NCBI GenBank assembly: GCA_964398055.1
Contig: CAYNLK010000026.1
Coordinates: forward strand, 1 to 64,000
Direction of reading: 5' to 3'
DNA from: CAYNLK01 sp964398055
Lineage (GTDB): Bacteria; Chloroflexota; Anaerolineae; 4572-78; J111
DNA: 64,000 bases
Positions 33,445-42,797 of this stretch are shown here, piece after piece (within the stretch, counting starts at the first letter, position 1; each line of letters starts with the position of its first letter). A model generated the notes under the pieces. The model was not told where the DNA came from. It saw only the letters and a program-made list of their open reading frames with translations, and did not search any database. The position numbers and the translations under genes are program-made.

Positions 33445-34440
33445 GTGTGTCAATCTTTCACTACTGAAGCTTATCGCTATCTCAAACTGCACGATGGACG
33501 GCGGTTGGGCTATGTTGAGTGCGGCCAGCCAGCCGGCCAACCGGTATTTTATTTCCATTCCTTTCGATTTTGCGAGTTTGGCGTCCTTCCCCACCAAAAT
33601 GCCAAACGGCTTGGTATTCGGCTTATTGCCCCCGACCGGCCCGGTTTTGGTATGTCAGACTTCAAACCCAACCGGACTATCGCCGATTGGGCTTACGATA
33701 TAGCCGAATTGGCCCACGCCTTACATCTTGATAAATTTGGGGTGCTGGGCCATTCCGGCGGCGGCCCCTTTGCTGTGGCCTGCGCTTACAAACTCCCAGA
33801 CCGGATCACCAAAGCTGCCCTGGTTAGTAGTGTGGGCATCTTACCTGACGACCCCAAAAATTTGTTGAAGTTGCTGCCTTTCTCGTACCTGCTTGGCCGC
33901 CGGCTGATAAGTTGGGCGGTTTACGGCTATCTGAGATTTTCAGGACGGTTAGGGTATAGTCCCCGAGTCCTGGCTATGGCCGGAGAGTCAGGCCTGGCGT
34001 TTTTTGCGGTGCCTCCTGAACTGATACAATTTGTGACAGGACTTGGGGACAAGTCATCACGCGGGCGAAGGTATGGCTCGGCGTGGGAGCTTAACCTTTA
34101 CCTCCGGCCCTGGGGTTTTCGCTTGCAAGAGGTTAAAGGCAAGGTAGAGCTATGGCATGGCCAGGCTGATAATGTGACTCCCTTGAAAATAACCCTCACC
34201 CCGTCGCTGAGCGACTCCCCTCTCTCAATTTGGGAGAGGGGTTGGGGGAGAGGGCCGCTACCTCACCCCCATTTTCATTCATCGTTGCCGTGCCGCAGGC
34301 TGGGTCCGTCTCCTCTGCCTATTATGCAGTCTATGGCTAACACAATGCCCAACTGCCAGCCTTATTTCATATCCAACGAGAATCACTTCACCCTCGTCAA
34401 AAAATATATGGACGAAGTTCTCAAGAGTCTGACGGTTTGA
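33445..34440 (+). CDS. Alpha/beta hydrolase interrupted in frame by a repeat
   Basis: An alpha/beta-hydrolase fold protein. HSFRFCEF and RPGFGMS belong to the core, the nucleophile elbow is LGHSGGGPFA, and the catalytic His is probably in ENHFTL near the end. Between GQADNVTPLK and MQSMANTMP, where related proteins continue directly, about 45 residues of low-complexity sequence (SLSDSPLSIWERGWGRG) are encoded by an inserted DNA repeat at about 34190-34325. The reading frame stays open, but the insertion falls just before the catalytic Asp/His region and could alter activity. The start is GTG 33445. Confidence 0.75.
   Translation: MCQSFTTEAYRYLKLHDGRRLGYVECGQPAGQPVFYFHSFRFCEFGVLPHQNAKRLGIRLIAPDRPGFGMSDFKPNRTIADWAYDIAELAHALHLDKFGVLGHSGGGPFAVACAYKLPDRITKAALVSSVGILPDDPKNLLKLLPFSYLLGRRLISWAVYGYLRFSGRLGYSPRVLAMAGESGLAFFAVPPELIQFVTGLGDKSSRGRRYGSAWELNLYLRPWGFRLQEVKGKVELWHGQADNVTPLKITLTPSLSDSPLSIWERGWGRGPLPHPHFHSSLPCRRLGPSPLPIMQSMANTMPNCQPYFISNENHFTLVKKYMDEVLKSLTV
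34190..34325. repeat. Inserted hairpin repeat within the hydrolase gene
   Basis: The segment begins CCCTCACCCCGTCGCTGAGC and contains the perfect hairpin CCCCTCTC-TCAATTTG-GGAGAGGGG (about 34218-34244). Its composition is unlike the host gene, and removal would join two natural parts of the hydrolase. No second copy is in the window. Confidence 0.7.
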
Positions 34441-34514
34441 CCGGACCGTGGGCAGAGAATTGCCCTGTCCGGTACAAAATGTATAACCCAAGTGATTCTA
34501 TTTGCAGGAGTAGG

Positions 34515-36599
34515 ATGAATAGTTTTGGTCTGGTGATCCCTGCTTTTAATGAAGGCAATAACCTGGCGCGGGTGTTGGAGCCGGTCTGCGGGGTGGACTG
34601 GCTGCGGCAGATTGTGATCGTCGATGATGGCTCCGGTGACAGCACCTTTGACCTGGCCCAACAATATGCTGGCCGCGACCGGCGGATTACTGCCCTGCGG
34701 TTATCTAAAAACCAGGGCAAGGCCGCGGCAATGCTGGCCGGCGTCCAAAGCCTGCAAACCGATTTTGTGATATTTTTAGATGCCGATCTGATTGGTCTGA
34801 GGCCAGACCATATCAATCAGTTATGCCGGCCGGTGTTACTGGGTAAAAGCGATATGACCGTGGCCGTTTTTCAACGCGGCGGGACGCTGACCGATACCTC
34901 TCACCGGTTGGCCCCTAGCCTGAGCGGCCAGCGCTGTTTGCCCCGTCTGGCCGCAGAACAGTCGCTGTTATTTTTGGCTAAAAGCAAGTATGGAATTGAA
35001 ACCGGCCTGACCTACTATGCCAAAAAAATGGGTTGGCGCTGCCACTATGTCTATTGGAGCAGCGTTACCCACGTAATGAAAGAGCTAAAGTTGGGTTGTC
35101 GAGCCGGAGTTTACAGTCGTTGGCGAATGTATGGCCAGATTCTGTTGACGATTCTGTTTATCACAATGGCTACCTGGAATTGGTCCATCTTCTGGCGTCC
35201 ATTCGATAAGCAGCTACTATCGTGGCGGGTTGGCGTAATGGTCGGCCTGGCAATTCTTTTGGTCTGGTTTGCCAGTTATGAGCATCTACAAGCGTATACC
35301 GAACTGCGGCTACACAACCTGGCTACCTGGCAACCAGAAAAGTATGAACGTATCTTGATTTTTGCGCCCCACCCTGATGACGAGATTCTGTCTTCCGGGG
35401 GGGTGATAGGCGCAGCGCTGAAGGCTGATCCGCCGGCAGAGGTGCGAGTGGTAGTGGCAACCAACGGCGATGCTTCTTTCTCTACGGCGCTGCTCAATGG
35501 TTACAACCCCATCTCCAAATCCGGATATCAAAAACTGGCCCGGGCCCGGCAGCAGGAAAGTTTGCAGGCCATGCAAGCCCTGGGCTTGCCCCCGGAGCAG
35601 ACTCAATTTTGGGGCTTTCCCGACCAGGGGCTGCAACTTATCTGGCGGCGCCATTGGGTGGGCGATAAACCTTACCGGTCCGGTTATAGCACTTTAACCC
35701 ATACTACCGGTACCCTGCACAGTCCGGAAAATATTCCCTATACCAGCCGCGCCCTGTTAGAACAGATTCGCCTGGCTTTGGCCGATTTTCGCCCCGATGC
35801 CGTGATCCTCCCCCACCCTCAAGACGCTCATCCTGATCACCGGACGCTGGCCAATTTTATTATTCTGGCTGTGGCTCTTAACCAGGCCGAGGGCTGGTCG
35901 TCGCCTCCCCAGTTGTTTGGTTATGTGATGTGGTTGAGCACCGCGCCGCGCCCTATTAGCATTCGTTTAGATAGAGAGTTACAAAAACTGCCGGCCCACT
36001 TTTCCGCCAACCCCGAAGATTGGCTGCGCTTTCCCCTGGCCACAGATATTCTTGAAAGTAAAATTGCGGCCCTAAAAGCATATCAAACCCAAATACGAGG
36101 CTTGGGAAGCCTGCTACGCAGCGCCGGTTCAGGCACCGAACTTTTTAATCATCTTTTGCTCCACCATGTGCCATACCTGTCAACGCCGGTTTCATTCCCG
36201 CCAGAAGGCCAGTGGCAATCACTTCCTTACCGGCAGGAGTGGAGTTTACCCGGCGTTGGCCCCCTGGTTCCTGCGCCTACCGCCCTATGGAGCGCAGCCG
36301 ACTCAGTAGATTTGTGGTTGGCGGCCCAACTGCCTCGCCCCCCCGGCAAGGGTACCAAATATATCTTTGTCATCCGCACGGTCAATGGTGCAGAAACTGC
36401 GGAAATACAGGTAGAAGCCAATCAGTTGGTCAAAGCGACTGACGGCAATATTTATCTTGCCGCTCGCCTGCCGCTGGCCCGGCTTGAGGCCGATCAAGCC
36501 GGCCAGGTATTTATGTTGTCTGTGCAAGCCCGTATACCGGGTCAGGCTGCCGTGGCCCGCAGCCAATGGCAATTGCTTTATGTCAGTAGAAGCGAGTAA
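34515..36599 (+). CDS. GT2 glycosyltransferase fused to PIG-L (LmbE-like) deacetylase
   Basis: Two enzymes in one chain. The N-terminal GT2 domain (about 1-215) has VIPAFNEG, IVDDGSGD and the DxD-like FLDADL. Two membrane helices follow (about 220-265). The middle PIG-L domain has the metal-binding AHPDDE motif (FAPHPDDEIL) and HPQDAHPDH. A beta-rich C terminus of about 130 residues completes it. PIG-L enzymes deacetylate N-acetylglucosaminyl lipids, so a sugar could be added and then de-N-acetylated by the same protein. ATG 34515 is preferred for its AGGAG site. The next genes encode a flippase-like protein and a methyltransferase. Confidence 0.85.
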   Translation: MNSFGLVIPAFNEGNNLARVLEPVCGVDWLRQIVIVDDGSGDSTFDLAQQYAGRDRRITALRLSKNQGKAAAMLAGVQSLQTDFVIFLDADLIGLRPDHINQLCRPVLLGKSDMTVAVFQRGGTLTDTSHRLAPSLSGQRCLPRLAAEQSLLFLAKSKYGIETGLTYYAKKMGWRCHYVYWSSVTHVMKELKLGCRAGVYSRWRMYGQILLTILFITMATWNWSIFWRPFDKQLLSWRVGVMVGLAILLVWFASYEHLQAYTELRLHNLATWQPEKYERILIFAPHPDDEILSSGGVIGAALKADPPAEVRVVVATNGDASFSTALLNGYNPISKSGYQKLARARQQESLQAMQALGLPPEQTQFWGFPDQGLQLIWRRHWVGDKPYRSGYSTLTHTTGTLHSPENIPYTSRALLEQIRLALADFRPDAVILPHPQDAHPDHRTLANFIILAVALNQAEGWSSPPQLFGYVMWLSTAPRPISIRLDRELQKLPAHFSANPEDWLRFPLATDILESKIAALKAYQTQIRGLGSLLRSAGSGTELFNHLLLHHVPYLSTPVSFPPEGQWQSLPYRQEWSLPGVGPLVPAPTALWSAADSVDLWLAAQLPRPPGKGTKYIFVIRTVNGAETAEIQVEANQLVKATDGNIYLAARLPLARLEADQAGQVFMLSVQARIPGQAAVARSQWQLLYVSRSE

Positions 36600-36603
36600 A
36601 CGC

Positions 36604-37650
36604 GTGAAAAAGTGGCTCATCCGGGCGCTGCCCTGGGTAATTACCCTGCTGCTCATAAGATTTATTATTTCCCGCGGCGGAGACCTCAATGACCTGCACG
36701 CCGAACTTCAGCAGGCGCAGTGGGGCTGGCTTTTGCTGGCCATTCTGTTTCAAGCCGGGGCGTTTGGCGCAGTTGCCTGGCTCAACGAACTGCTGCTCCG
36801 GGCCTATGGGGTCGCTGTGCCCTGGTTTCGGCAGTATTTCATCCAGTTTACCATGGCCTTTGTCGAAACGGTGATCCCCTCGGCCGCGCTCAGCGGGTTG
36901 CTCTTGCGAGTGCATCTGCTCAAACCCTACGGCGCGGCCCCGGATGTGGCCATCGCGACCAGTCTGGTTGAAACGGTCACCATTGCCGTTAGTGTGGCGG
37001 TACCGGCGCTGTTGGTCGCCCTGATCGTGCTGGTAGATGGCCATACTGCCAGCCAACTTTTCTGGTGGCTGACCCTGGGCCTGACTATTATCCTGAGCAG
37101 CAGTTTCATTACGGCGCGGCAATGGCGCAAAGGCCGGCTGCGACCGGCTGGCTGGTGGCTAATTGGCCGGCTAACCATAATTTGGGATGAATATGTGGTG
37201 ACGCGCTGGCTCCGGCAGTTGGTCGATTGGCCCAGCAGCCGGGTTTTGAACCGGCTATACTTCTTGTTGAGCAAACTCGGGCCGCTGCTGCGAAACCGGC
37301 TGCATCTGGTGGTCAGCGCGCTGACCTTACGGACTGCCTGCGAGGCCGCGGCTTTTATCGTTTGCTTTTATACTTTTGGGGAAACCTTGCCGCTGCTGAC
37401 GCTGCTGATCCTTTACACCGTTACCATTACGGTCAACACGCTGGGCGGAATTCCGGGCGGGGTTGGCCTGGCCGAAGTGTCGCTGGCGTCTATCTACCTG
37501 CATTTTGGGATTACCCCGGAGAGCGCTGTAGCCGTGGCCCTGGCTTACCGGGTTACCGGCTACTGGTTGCCCCGAGCGGTCGGGGGACTGGCCTGGCTGT
37601 GGTTAGAGTACCTCCATCGTTTCCAACCAATAACCGAGGAGGTTGGCTGA
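36604..37650 (+). CDS. UPF0104/LPG-synthase-like integral membrane protein
   Basis: A polytopic membrane protein of about 348 residues resembling the flippase or membrane domain of lysylphosphatidylglycerol synthases (YbhN/AglD-like): WVITLLLIRFII at the N terminus, an LLLRVHLLKPYG loop, and the family's conserved GGIPGGVGLAE near residue 285. The likely role is movement or modification of a glycolipid made by the upstream fusion enzyme, which is inference. GTG 36604 starts four bases after the previous stop; ATG 36580 is an alternative. The stop overlaps the next gene as TGATG. Confidence 0.8.
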   Translation: MKKWLIRALPWVITLLLIRFIISRGGDLNDLHAELQQAQWGWLLLAILFQAGAFGAVAWLNELLLRAYGVAVPWFRQYFIQFTMAFVETVIPSAALSGLLLRVHLLKPYGAAPDVAIATSLVETVTIAVSVAVPALLVALIVLVDGHTASQLFWWLTLGLTIILSSSFITARQWRKGRLRPAGWWLIGRLTIIWDEYVVTRWLRQLVDWPSSRVLNRLYFLLSKLGPLLRNRLHLVVSALTLRTACEAAAFIVCFYTFGETLPLLTLLILYTVTITVNTLGGIPGGVGLAEVSLASIYLHFGITPESAVAVALAYRVTGYWLPRAVGGLAWLWLEYLHRFQPITEEVG

Positions 37651-38285
37651 TGACTGCCGCCCGCAGAGCAGAATCGGTTCGGCAAAGTTTTGACCGGCAC
37701 GCCCCTCGCTATGGCCGTAACCCATTTACTCATTGGGTGGGTCGCAGCGAGTTGGCCGCCCTGCGCGCCCTGATCCCGCCGGCCGCCCAGCCAGGCATAA
37801 CCCCGGCTCTGGATTTTGGCTGCGGCAGCGGCCGGGCCACTCGCTTGCTACTGGAGCGCGGCTACCGGACTACTGGTTATGACCTGTCGCTTTCGATGTT
37901 AGGTCTGGCCCAGGCCGCCCTGGGCCGCCACAGTAATGTAACCTTTACGGCCAATCGCCAAGATCTCCCAGGTGATTGGCCGCTCATCATCTCGCTGGGG
38001 GTGCTGGACTACTATCCCGATACGACCCCCCTCTGGCAAGAATGGCGTAGTCTCTTGGCGCCGGGGGGCGTACTGGTGGTAACTGCGCCCAACGCCGCCA
38101 GTCCCCTGGCCTGGCTGTATGCTTTGGCCTCACGGTTTACCTGCCGGGCTTACCCGGCCTCAGCGCGCCAGCTCAACCGAGAGTCGGGTCAGGCCGGTCT
38201 GGTGATTACGGATCGGTGTGCCGCCTTTCCTGACCATCCCTGGTTAGGGCACACCCTAGTGCTGCGCCTGCGGAGTCCGGGTTAA
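37650..38285 (+). CDS. SAM-dependent class I methyltransferase
   Basis: A 211-residue soluble methyltransferase. The SAM-binding motif is LDFGCGSGRATRLLLERG, followed by GYDLSLSMLGLA and the post-I region SLGVLDYYPD. The acceptor is unknown; the operon with the GT2/PIG-L fusion suggests a lipid or sugar. The start ATG overlaps the previous stop and has a GAGGAGG ribosome-binding site. Confidence 0.88.
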   Translation: MTAARRAESVRQSFDRHAPRYGRNPFTHWVGRSELAALRALIPPAAQPGITPALDFGCGSGRATRLLLERGYRTTGYDLSLSMLGLAQAALGRHSNVTFTANRQDLPGDWPLIISLGVLDYYPDTTPLWQEWRSLLAPGGVLVVTAPNAASPLAWLYALASRFTCRAYPASARQLNRESGQAGLVITDRCAAFPDHPWLGHTLVLRLRSPG

Positions 38286-38317
38286 TTTTAGAATCTCACC
38301 GGAAACAATAACTTCGA

Positions 38318-39379
38318 TTACTTGAACTCGCACGGTCGCGGCAAGCCGATGATGCGTTCCTCGCTGCTCTGGCTGATGATGTTGTCGCAGCTCTCTTTGC
38401 CGATCGCGCCCGACCAGACAATACACTGCATGCCCTGGGCTTTGGCCACGCGAAACACATTGGCTTCGATCGAGATGGCCGGTTTTTTGTTCCCTGTCGG
38501 CGGAAAGCTCCAGTTTTCGGTCAGAGTTTTGTCGTAGCCGCGCAAGGTATTCAGGCAATACAGCTCGTTGTAGGCCAGATCCATTTCGGCAAATTCAAAA
38601 ACAATCGTACCGTCCAGCCAGACCAGCCCATTTTTAGGTTCGATGACTCTTGGCGCCGGCTTCAGCGTGGGCAGAGGGGTGGGGGTAGACGTGGGCGTCA
38701 ATACCGCTTGCGTCGGGGTCGCCACGGGGGTCGCCGTCGGCGTGGCCGTGGCTGTGGCCGTAGGAATTTTTGTCGGCGTGGGTGTTGGCGTCTCGGGCAC
38801 AATCAAGATCACTGCGGCCGGGGTAAACGTCGCCGTAAACGTCGTCTGAACTGCCACAACTTCTGGCGTAGACCAGGTTGAAAGGCCATTGATCGCCAAG
38901 ATTAAAATGAGGACCAGCACCAAAATAACGACAAAACCAATCAGCCACCGTTTTTGGGTTTGGCTGGCAGATTGCCACAGGGGACCGGCGGCGACTGTTT
39001 TGCTTTTGGAACTTCTTATTTGGTAGCGGACGCTGCGCCCGGCTGCTTCGGCATCGGGATACGAGGCCCGCGCCGCGCTTTTGTATAGCTTTTGGGCCTT
39101 GCCCAGATCATTGGCTTGCTCTGCCAAAAAAGCTTCTCGATAGAATTGTCGGGCCCGAGACAAGGTAGCCTCATCGGCCAGGGCCAGCAATTCATCCTCT
39201 ACCTGCTGGATTTTGTGACGTTGTTCTTTGATCTGGTGGACGAGTAGCTCGGGAATAGCCGCAGATACCTCGATATAGCTGGCCTCTTGCTTCCTTAAGT
39301 TGGCCAGATCGAGATTCAATGATTGCAGTTCGGCTCGCTTCCGCAAACGCTGCTCGCGAGAATGTATGTCGGCAGCCAT
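38318..39379 (-). CDS. Membrane protein with N-terminal coiled coil and Thr/Pro linker
   Basis: Family not recognised. 353 residues: a coiled-coil N terminus (about 1-75), a TPR-like helical hairpin (about 75-115, AQKLYKSAARASYPDAEAAG), one membrane segment (about 148-168), a long TPTPTKIPTATATATP linker (about 195-235), and an extracytoplasmic C-terminal domain of about 110 residues (LVWLDGTIVFEFAEM, RVAKAQGMQCIVW). The type is common in Chloroflexota. It is convergent with the methyltransferase gene. Confidence 0.65.
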   Translation of the reverse strand: MAADIHSREQRLRKRAELQSLNLDLANLRKQEASYIEVSAAIPELLVHQIKEQRHKIQQVEDELLALADEATLSRARQFYREAFLAEQANDLGKAQKLYKSAARASYPDAEAAGRSVRYQIRSSKSKTVAAGPLWQSASQTQKRWLIGFVVILVLVLILILAINGLSTWSTPEVVAVQTTFTATFTPAAVILIVPETPTPTPTKIPTATATATPTATPVATPTQAVLTPTSTPTPLPTLKPAPRVIEPKNGLVWLDGTIVFEFAEMDLAYNELYCLNTLRGYDKTLTENWSFPPTGNKKPAISIEANVFRVAKAQGMQCIVWSGAIGKESCDNIISQSSEERIIGLPRPCEFK

Positions 39380-39569
39380 ACTAATCTCACTTTATCGGGG
39401 TCTCAGAGAGGCGGGGCAGCAAACAGCCACCTCAACAAGCTAAAATAAAGACCATTCAGCTCAGCCTACAAAAAAGACACCATCCCTAAATTTTGACGAT
39501 TGAGCAACCTTTTCTTACCGACTATTATGAGAGAATCGTTCAGACAGGCAAATTTTGACTTTGAAAACG

Positions 39570-41603
39570 CTAAAGCGCTGCGGCCACAATTTCGGCCACA
39601 TCCTTGACTTTTAGCGGCAAGCCAGTCTGAGTGCCCGCATCATTGAGCATACGGACACAGAAGGGGCAGCCAACCGCGACCACCTCGGCTCCGGTAGACC
39701 GGGCTTCGGCCAGACGATTGGCGTTAACCGCTTCGGTCCCCGGTTCCTCCTCTTTCCACATCTGGGCACCGCCGGCGCCGCAGCAAAACGAGCTGCTCCG
39801 GCTGCGGACCATCTCGACCAAGTTTACTCCGGCCTGGGCCAACAATTCTCTCGGTTCATCATAAACGCCATTATGACGACCCAGGTAACAAGGATCGTGG
39901 AAGGTAAATTTTTCCCCCTCCCCACGATCACCCTCTGCCAGAGGGAGATTATTGAGTTTCAACCGTCCCGCGCCGATTAACTCGGCGATCAGTTGGGTGT
40001 GGTGCACCACCGTAAAGTGTCCGCCAAAGTCAGTGTACTCCTGGCCGATGGTATGCAGGCAGTGAGGGCAACCGGTCACAATTTTTTTCTGATCGGCGCC
40101 GCAAGCCTTCAACGTTTCGATGTTCATTTGGGCCAGCTCATAGAAAAGATACTCGTTACCGGCGCGGCGAGCCACGTCGCCGGTACAACTTTCGGCGTTG
40201 CCCAACACCGCAAAATTGACGCCGGCCGCTTTGAGCACCGTGGCAATGGCCCGGGCAATCGCCTGGGCGCTGGGATCAAAGGCCCCGGCGCAGCCAACCC
40301 AGTACAAAACCTCAAAATCGGGGTTCTGCTCCACGGTTGGCACCGGAAAATCAAGAGAGTTGGTCCAGGCCAGCCGGTCGTCGCTCATCTGCCAGGGATT
40401 GGCGTTGCGCTCCATGCCGGTAAAGGCGCCCCGCAGTTGGGCCGGAAAGCTGCTGTTCATCAATACCTGGTCGCGTCGCAGCGCCATCAGGTCGAACATC
40501 GGCTCATTACCCACCGGGCAGACCTCCACGCAGGCGCCGCAACTGGTACAGGCCCACAAGGCACTCTCGCTGAGGGCGTATTCCAGCAGGGGTTGGTCAT
40601 CTGCTGCACCCGCGGCCAGTTGGGTCATATTGGCTCGAATATAGTAGCGCTTGTTGATCTCCAGGGCCGAGGGTGACAACTCCTTGCCGGTAACGTAGGC
40701 CGGGCAGACATCCTGGCAGCGATTGCACATAATACAGGCAAAGGCATCGACCAGGTGAGTCCGGCTCAAATCGGTCAAACGGGCCGCGCCAAACTGCTCG
40801 ATGCTCTCGTCGTCAAAGTTGATCGGCTCCAGCGCGCCCAGCGCCCGCCGCGGCGGCCGGGTCATAAAATTGAAGGGACCCATAAAGAGGTGGGCGTGCT
40901 TGGTGGAGGGAAAATAGGGCAGGAAAGCCAGAATCAAACCCAGGGCCAGCCACCAACTGATGTGCCAGCCCACAACCACAGCCGTCGGTGACAAACCCTG
41001 CCAGAGATTTGCCGCCAGGCTGGCAAAGGGCCGCCAGCCATCGCCGCCCTCCTGAGCCACCAAAAATGAACTCCCCAGGAAATGAAAACCCACGTGCAGC
41101 AGGATGAAGCCGCCAACGATGAGCGAGTCGATCGAGATGCCGGTCAAGACGCGGGGATGTAATTTAACGTTCGGATGAAAGGTGAGGTCGGCTGATTTAG
41201 CCAGAAATCGCCGCGCTAAAAAGTAAACCATGCCGACCAGCACGGCCACACTGAGCAGGTCGGCCAGGAGGAGATAGAGTTTGCCCGGCAGACCGGTTCC
41301 CAGGAAGTGAAAATTGGGAATAAATCCTTCCAAAATATCAACCAGGTTGATCAGAAAATAGTACAGAAAACCCCAGGCAACCAAATAATGCATCAGGGAG
41401 GTCAGCGGGCGCTGACGGGTGATGCGGCCCTGGTTGACCAGGGCGGTGAGGCCGGTCAGCAAACGTTGCGGCAGGCCGTCCAAATTAAGTTGCCCCTGGC
41501 CGCGTTGAATGACCTTGATCATCCGGTTGAAGGTTACGTAGGTAAAATATAGGGAAATCAAGACAGCCAGAACAAAGAGGATTTTTTCGATAGAAGTCAA
41601 CAT
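39570..41603 (-). CDS. Membrane Fe-S oxidoreductase (HdrD/GlpC-like CCG protein with NarI-like N terminus)
   Basis: 677 residues. The N-terminal half has about six membrane helices like a haem-binding NarI-type gamma subunit. Then come two 4Fe-4S motifs (CIMCNRCQDVCP and CTSCGACVEVCP) and two Cys-rich CCG domains (GCPHC, DPCYLGRH, SFCCGAGGAQMW). Such proteins pass electrons between membrane quinones and soluble partners such as ETF or dehydrogenases. No partner gene is adjacent, so the donor is unknown. One complete polypeptide fuses what is often two subunits. Confidence 0.88.
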   Translation of the reverse strand: MLTSIEKILFVLAVLISLYFTYVTFNRMIKVIQRGQGQLNLDGLPQRLLTGLTALVNQGRITRQRPLTSLMHYLVAWGFLYYFLINLVDILEGFIPNFHFLGTGLPGKLYLLLADLLSVAVLVGMVYFLARRFLAKSADLTFHPNVKLHPRVLTGISIDSLIVGGFILLHVGFHFLGSSFLVAQEGGDGWRPFASLAANLWQGLSPTAVVVGWHISWWLALGLILAFLPYFPSTKHAHLFMGPFNFMTRPPRRALGALEPINFDDESIEQFGAARLTDLSRTHLVDAFACIMCNRCQDVCPAYVTGKELSPSALEINKRYYIRANMTQLAAGAADDQPLLEYALSESALWACTSCGACVEVCPVGNEPMFDLMALRRDQVLMNSSFPAQLRGAFTGMERNANPWQMSDDRLAWTNSLDFPVPTVEQNPDFEVLYWVGCAGAFDPSAQAIARAIATVLKAAGVNFAVLGNAESCTGDVARRAGNEYLFYELAQMNIETLKACGADQKKIVTGCPHCLHTIGQEYTDFGGHFTVVHHTQLIAELIGAGRLKLNNLPLAEGDRGEGEKFTFHDPCYLGRHNGVYDEPRELLAQAGVNLVEMVRSRSSSFCCGAGGAQMWKEEEPGTEAVNANRLAEARSTGAEVVAVGCPFCVRMLNDAGTQTGLPLKVKDVAEIVAAAL

Positions 41604-41661
41604 CTTCCGTCACCATTTATGGATAGATATACAATACAGAAAAGTGTTTCCAAATTATTTT

Positions 41662-41715
41662 GGGCGGGGATTAGGAGATTGGGAGATGAAAAACAAAGGA
41701 AAAAATCTCCCAATC
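41662..41715. repeat. Dispersed GCGGGGATTAGGAGATTGGG repeat with inverted partner
   Basis: GGCGGGGATTAGGAGATTGG and nearby AATCTCCCAATCCCCGC form an imperfect hairpin. Similar left arms occur at 44976-45006 and 58305-58327. Confidence 0.65.
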
Positions 41716-41786
41716 CCCGCAAAAACTTTTCTGGGGGACTATAATCACCCTAAGCTGGCCCATTATACTGGCAAACGGACCTAAAT

Positions 41787-41825
41787 AAAAACCCACCTGC
41801 CTTATCTTTTTGGCAGGTGGGTTTT
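41787..41825. terminator. Bidirectional terminator
   Basis: AAAACCCACCTGCC and GGCAGGTGGGTTTT form a 14-base-pair stem with A and T tracts, after the 41852 gene. Confidence 0.9.
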
Positions 41826-41851
41826 ACATCCAGGCTAAAGGCAGGAATGGC

Positions 41852-42205
41852 TTACGCCGCTTGCTTTAAGTCGGTGTCAGCCAATTGTTGGCGCACAAAT
41901 TGGCAGGCTTGTTCATAACGTTTGAACAGTTGAGCATCGCTGCCTTTGAAGCTAATGATGGTTTGCCGGGCGCAGGCGGCGCAGCCACGTTGGGCTCGAT
42001 AGCTGTCCATCTGGCAAGGCAGGCAGCCGCCCAATTCGATCATCATCATGGAGAAACCCAGGGCAGCCGGGTGGGTATGGGGCAATTTTGAGAGATCATC
42101 AATCAGCTTGGCCCAACTCTCCCCCCTCAAGTCGCGCAATAGCGGAATCAAGGGTGGGGTAAACAATAACTCATAGTTCCGATAAACCTGGGGAAGATCA
42201 TTCAT
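41852..42205 (-). CDS. Small Cys-rich protein of unknown function
   Basis: 117 residues, mostly helical. The central part carries two CxxC motifs close together (GGCLPCQMDSYRAQRGCAAC), fit to bind zinc or an Fe-S cluster. Nearby His and Tyr residues are abundant. No family recognised. It is expressed alone, with a terminator at its end, and lies divergent from the IscA-type gene. Confidence 0.65.
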   Translation of the reverse strand: MNDLPQVYRNYELLFTPPLIPLLRDLRGESWAKLIDDLSKLPHTHPAALGFSMMMIELGGCLPCQMDSYRAQRGCAACARQTIISFKGSDAQLFKRYEQACQFVRQQLADTDLKQAA

Positions 42206-42329
42206 CCCTGGCCTGCCCTTTTGTGGTTACCCGGTATCCGGCTTTGCTCAATTGGCCTTTCATAATTATAATCGGGCCAGACTCGCATGTCAACAGGCTG
42301 CTTATTTTTTATAAATTTCTCTCTAAAAA

Positions 42330-42358
42330 TTGACAAAACTTGGCGCAGTCGGTAAAAT
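42330..42358 (+). promoter_or_regulatory. Sigma-70-type promoter of the IscA-type gene
   Basis: TTGACA (42330-42335), a 17-base spacer and TAAAAT (42353-42358), about 70 bases before the start codon. Confidence 0.7.
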
Positions 42359-42427
42359 GATCAACCAGCTTACGCACTTAACCGGCAAAATTAAGCGAGT
42401 TGATCGAATCGAGGAGATACAACCTAA

Positions 42428-42784
42428 ATGATTGTCTTGACCCAATTAGCGTCCGATAAATTGCAAAATATTATGACTGAAAAGGGGCTCCAGGATTATG
42501 CCTTGCGCGTGTTTGTGTCTGGCGGCGGCTGCTCCGGCCTGTCTTACGGCATGACCTTTGCCGAAGGCCCTGAACTGGGCGACCAGGTGTTTGAAGCCGG
42601 TGGGGTAAAAGTGGTCGTCGACCCGGGCAGCTATCCCTACCTGGACGGAGCCGAAATCGACTACATCGACAGTTTGATGGGCGGCGGCTTCCGGATTGAA
42701 AACCCGAATGCGGTCAGAACGTGCGCTTGCGGCAGTTCCTTCCAGACTTCTGCCGGCGAGCGCGGCACCCCCTGCAGCCGCTAA
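42428..42784 (+). CDS. erpA: A-type Fe-S cluster carrier (ErpA/IscA/HesB family)
   Basis: Carries and inserts Fe-S clusters into target enzymes. It has the three family cysteines: SGGGCSGLSYGM and the C-terminal CACGSSF. The length (118) is normal. The start follows GAGGAG. A terminator-like hairpin follows. Its position next to four radical SAM genes and the Fe-S oxidoreductase suits a cluster supply role, though such proteins serve the whole cell. The exact subtype (ErpA or IscA) cannot be fixed by eye. Confidence 0.9.
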   Translation: MIVLTQLASDKLQNIMTEKGLQDYALRVFVSGGGCSGLSYGMTFAEGPELGDQVFEAGGVKVVVDPGSYPYLDGAEIDYIDSLMGGGFRIENPNAVRTCACGSSFQTSAGERGTPCSR

Positions 42785-42797
42785 TTCCCTAACATCG

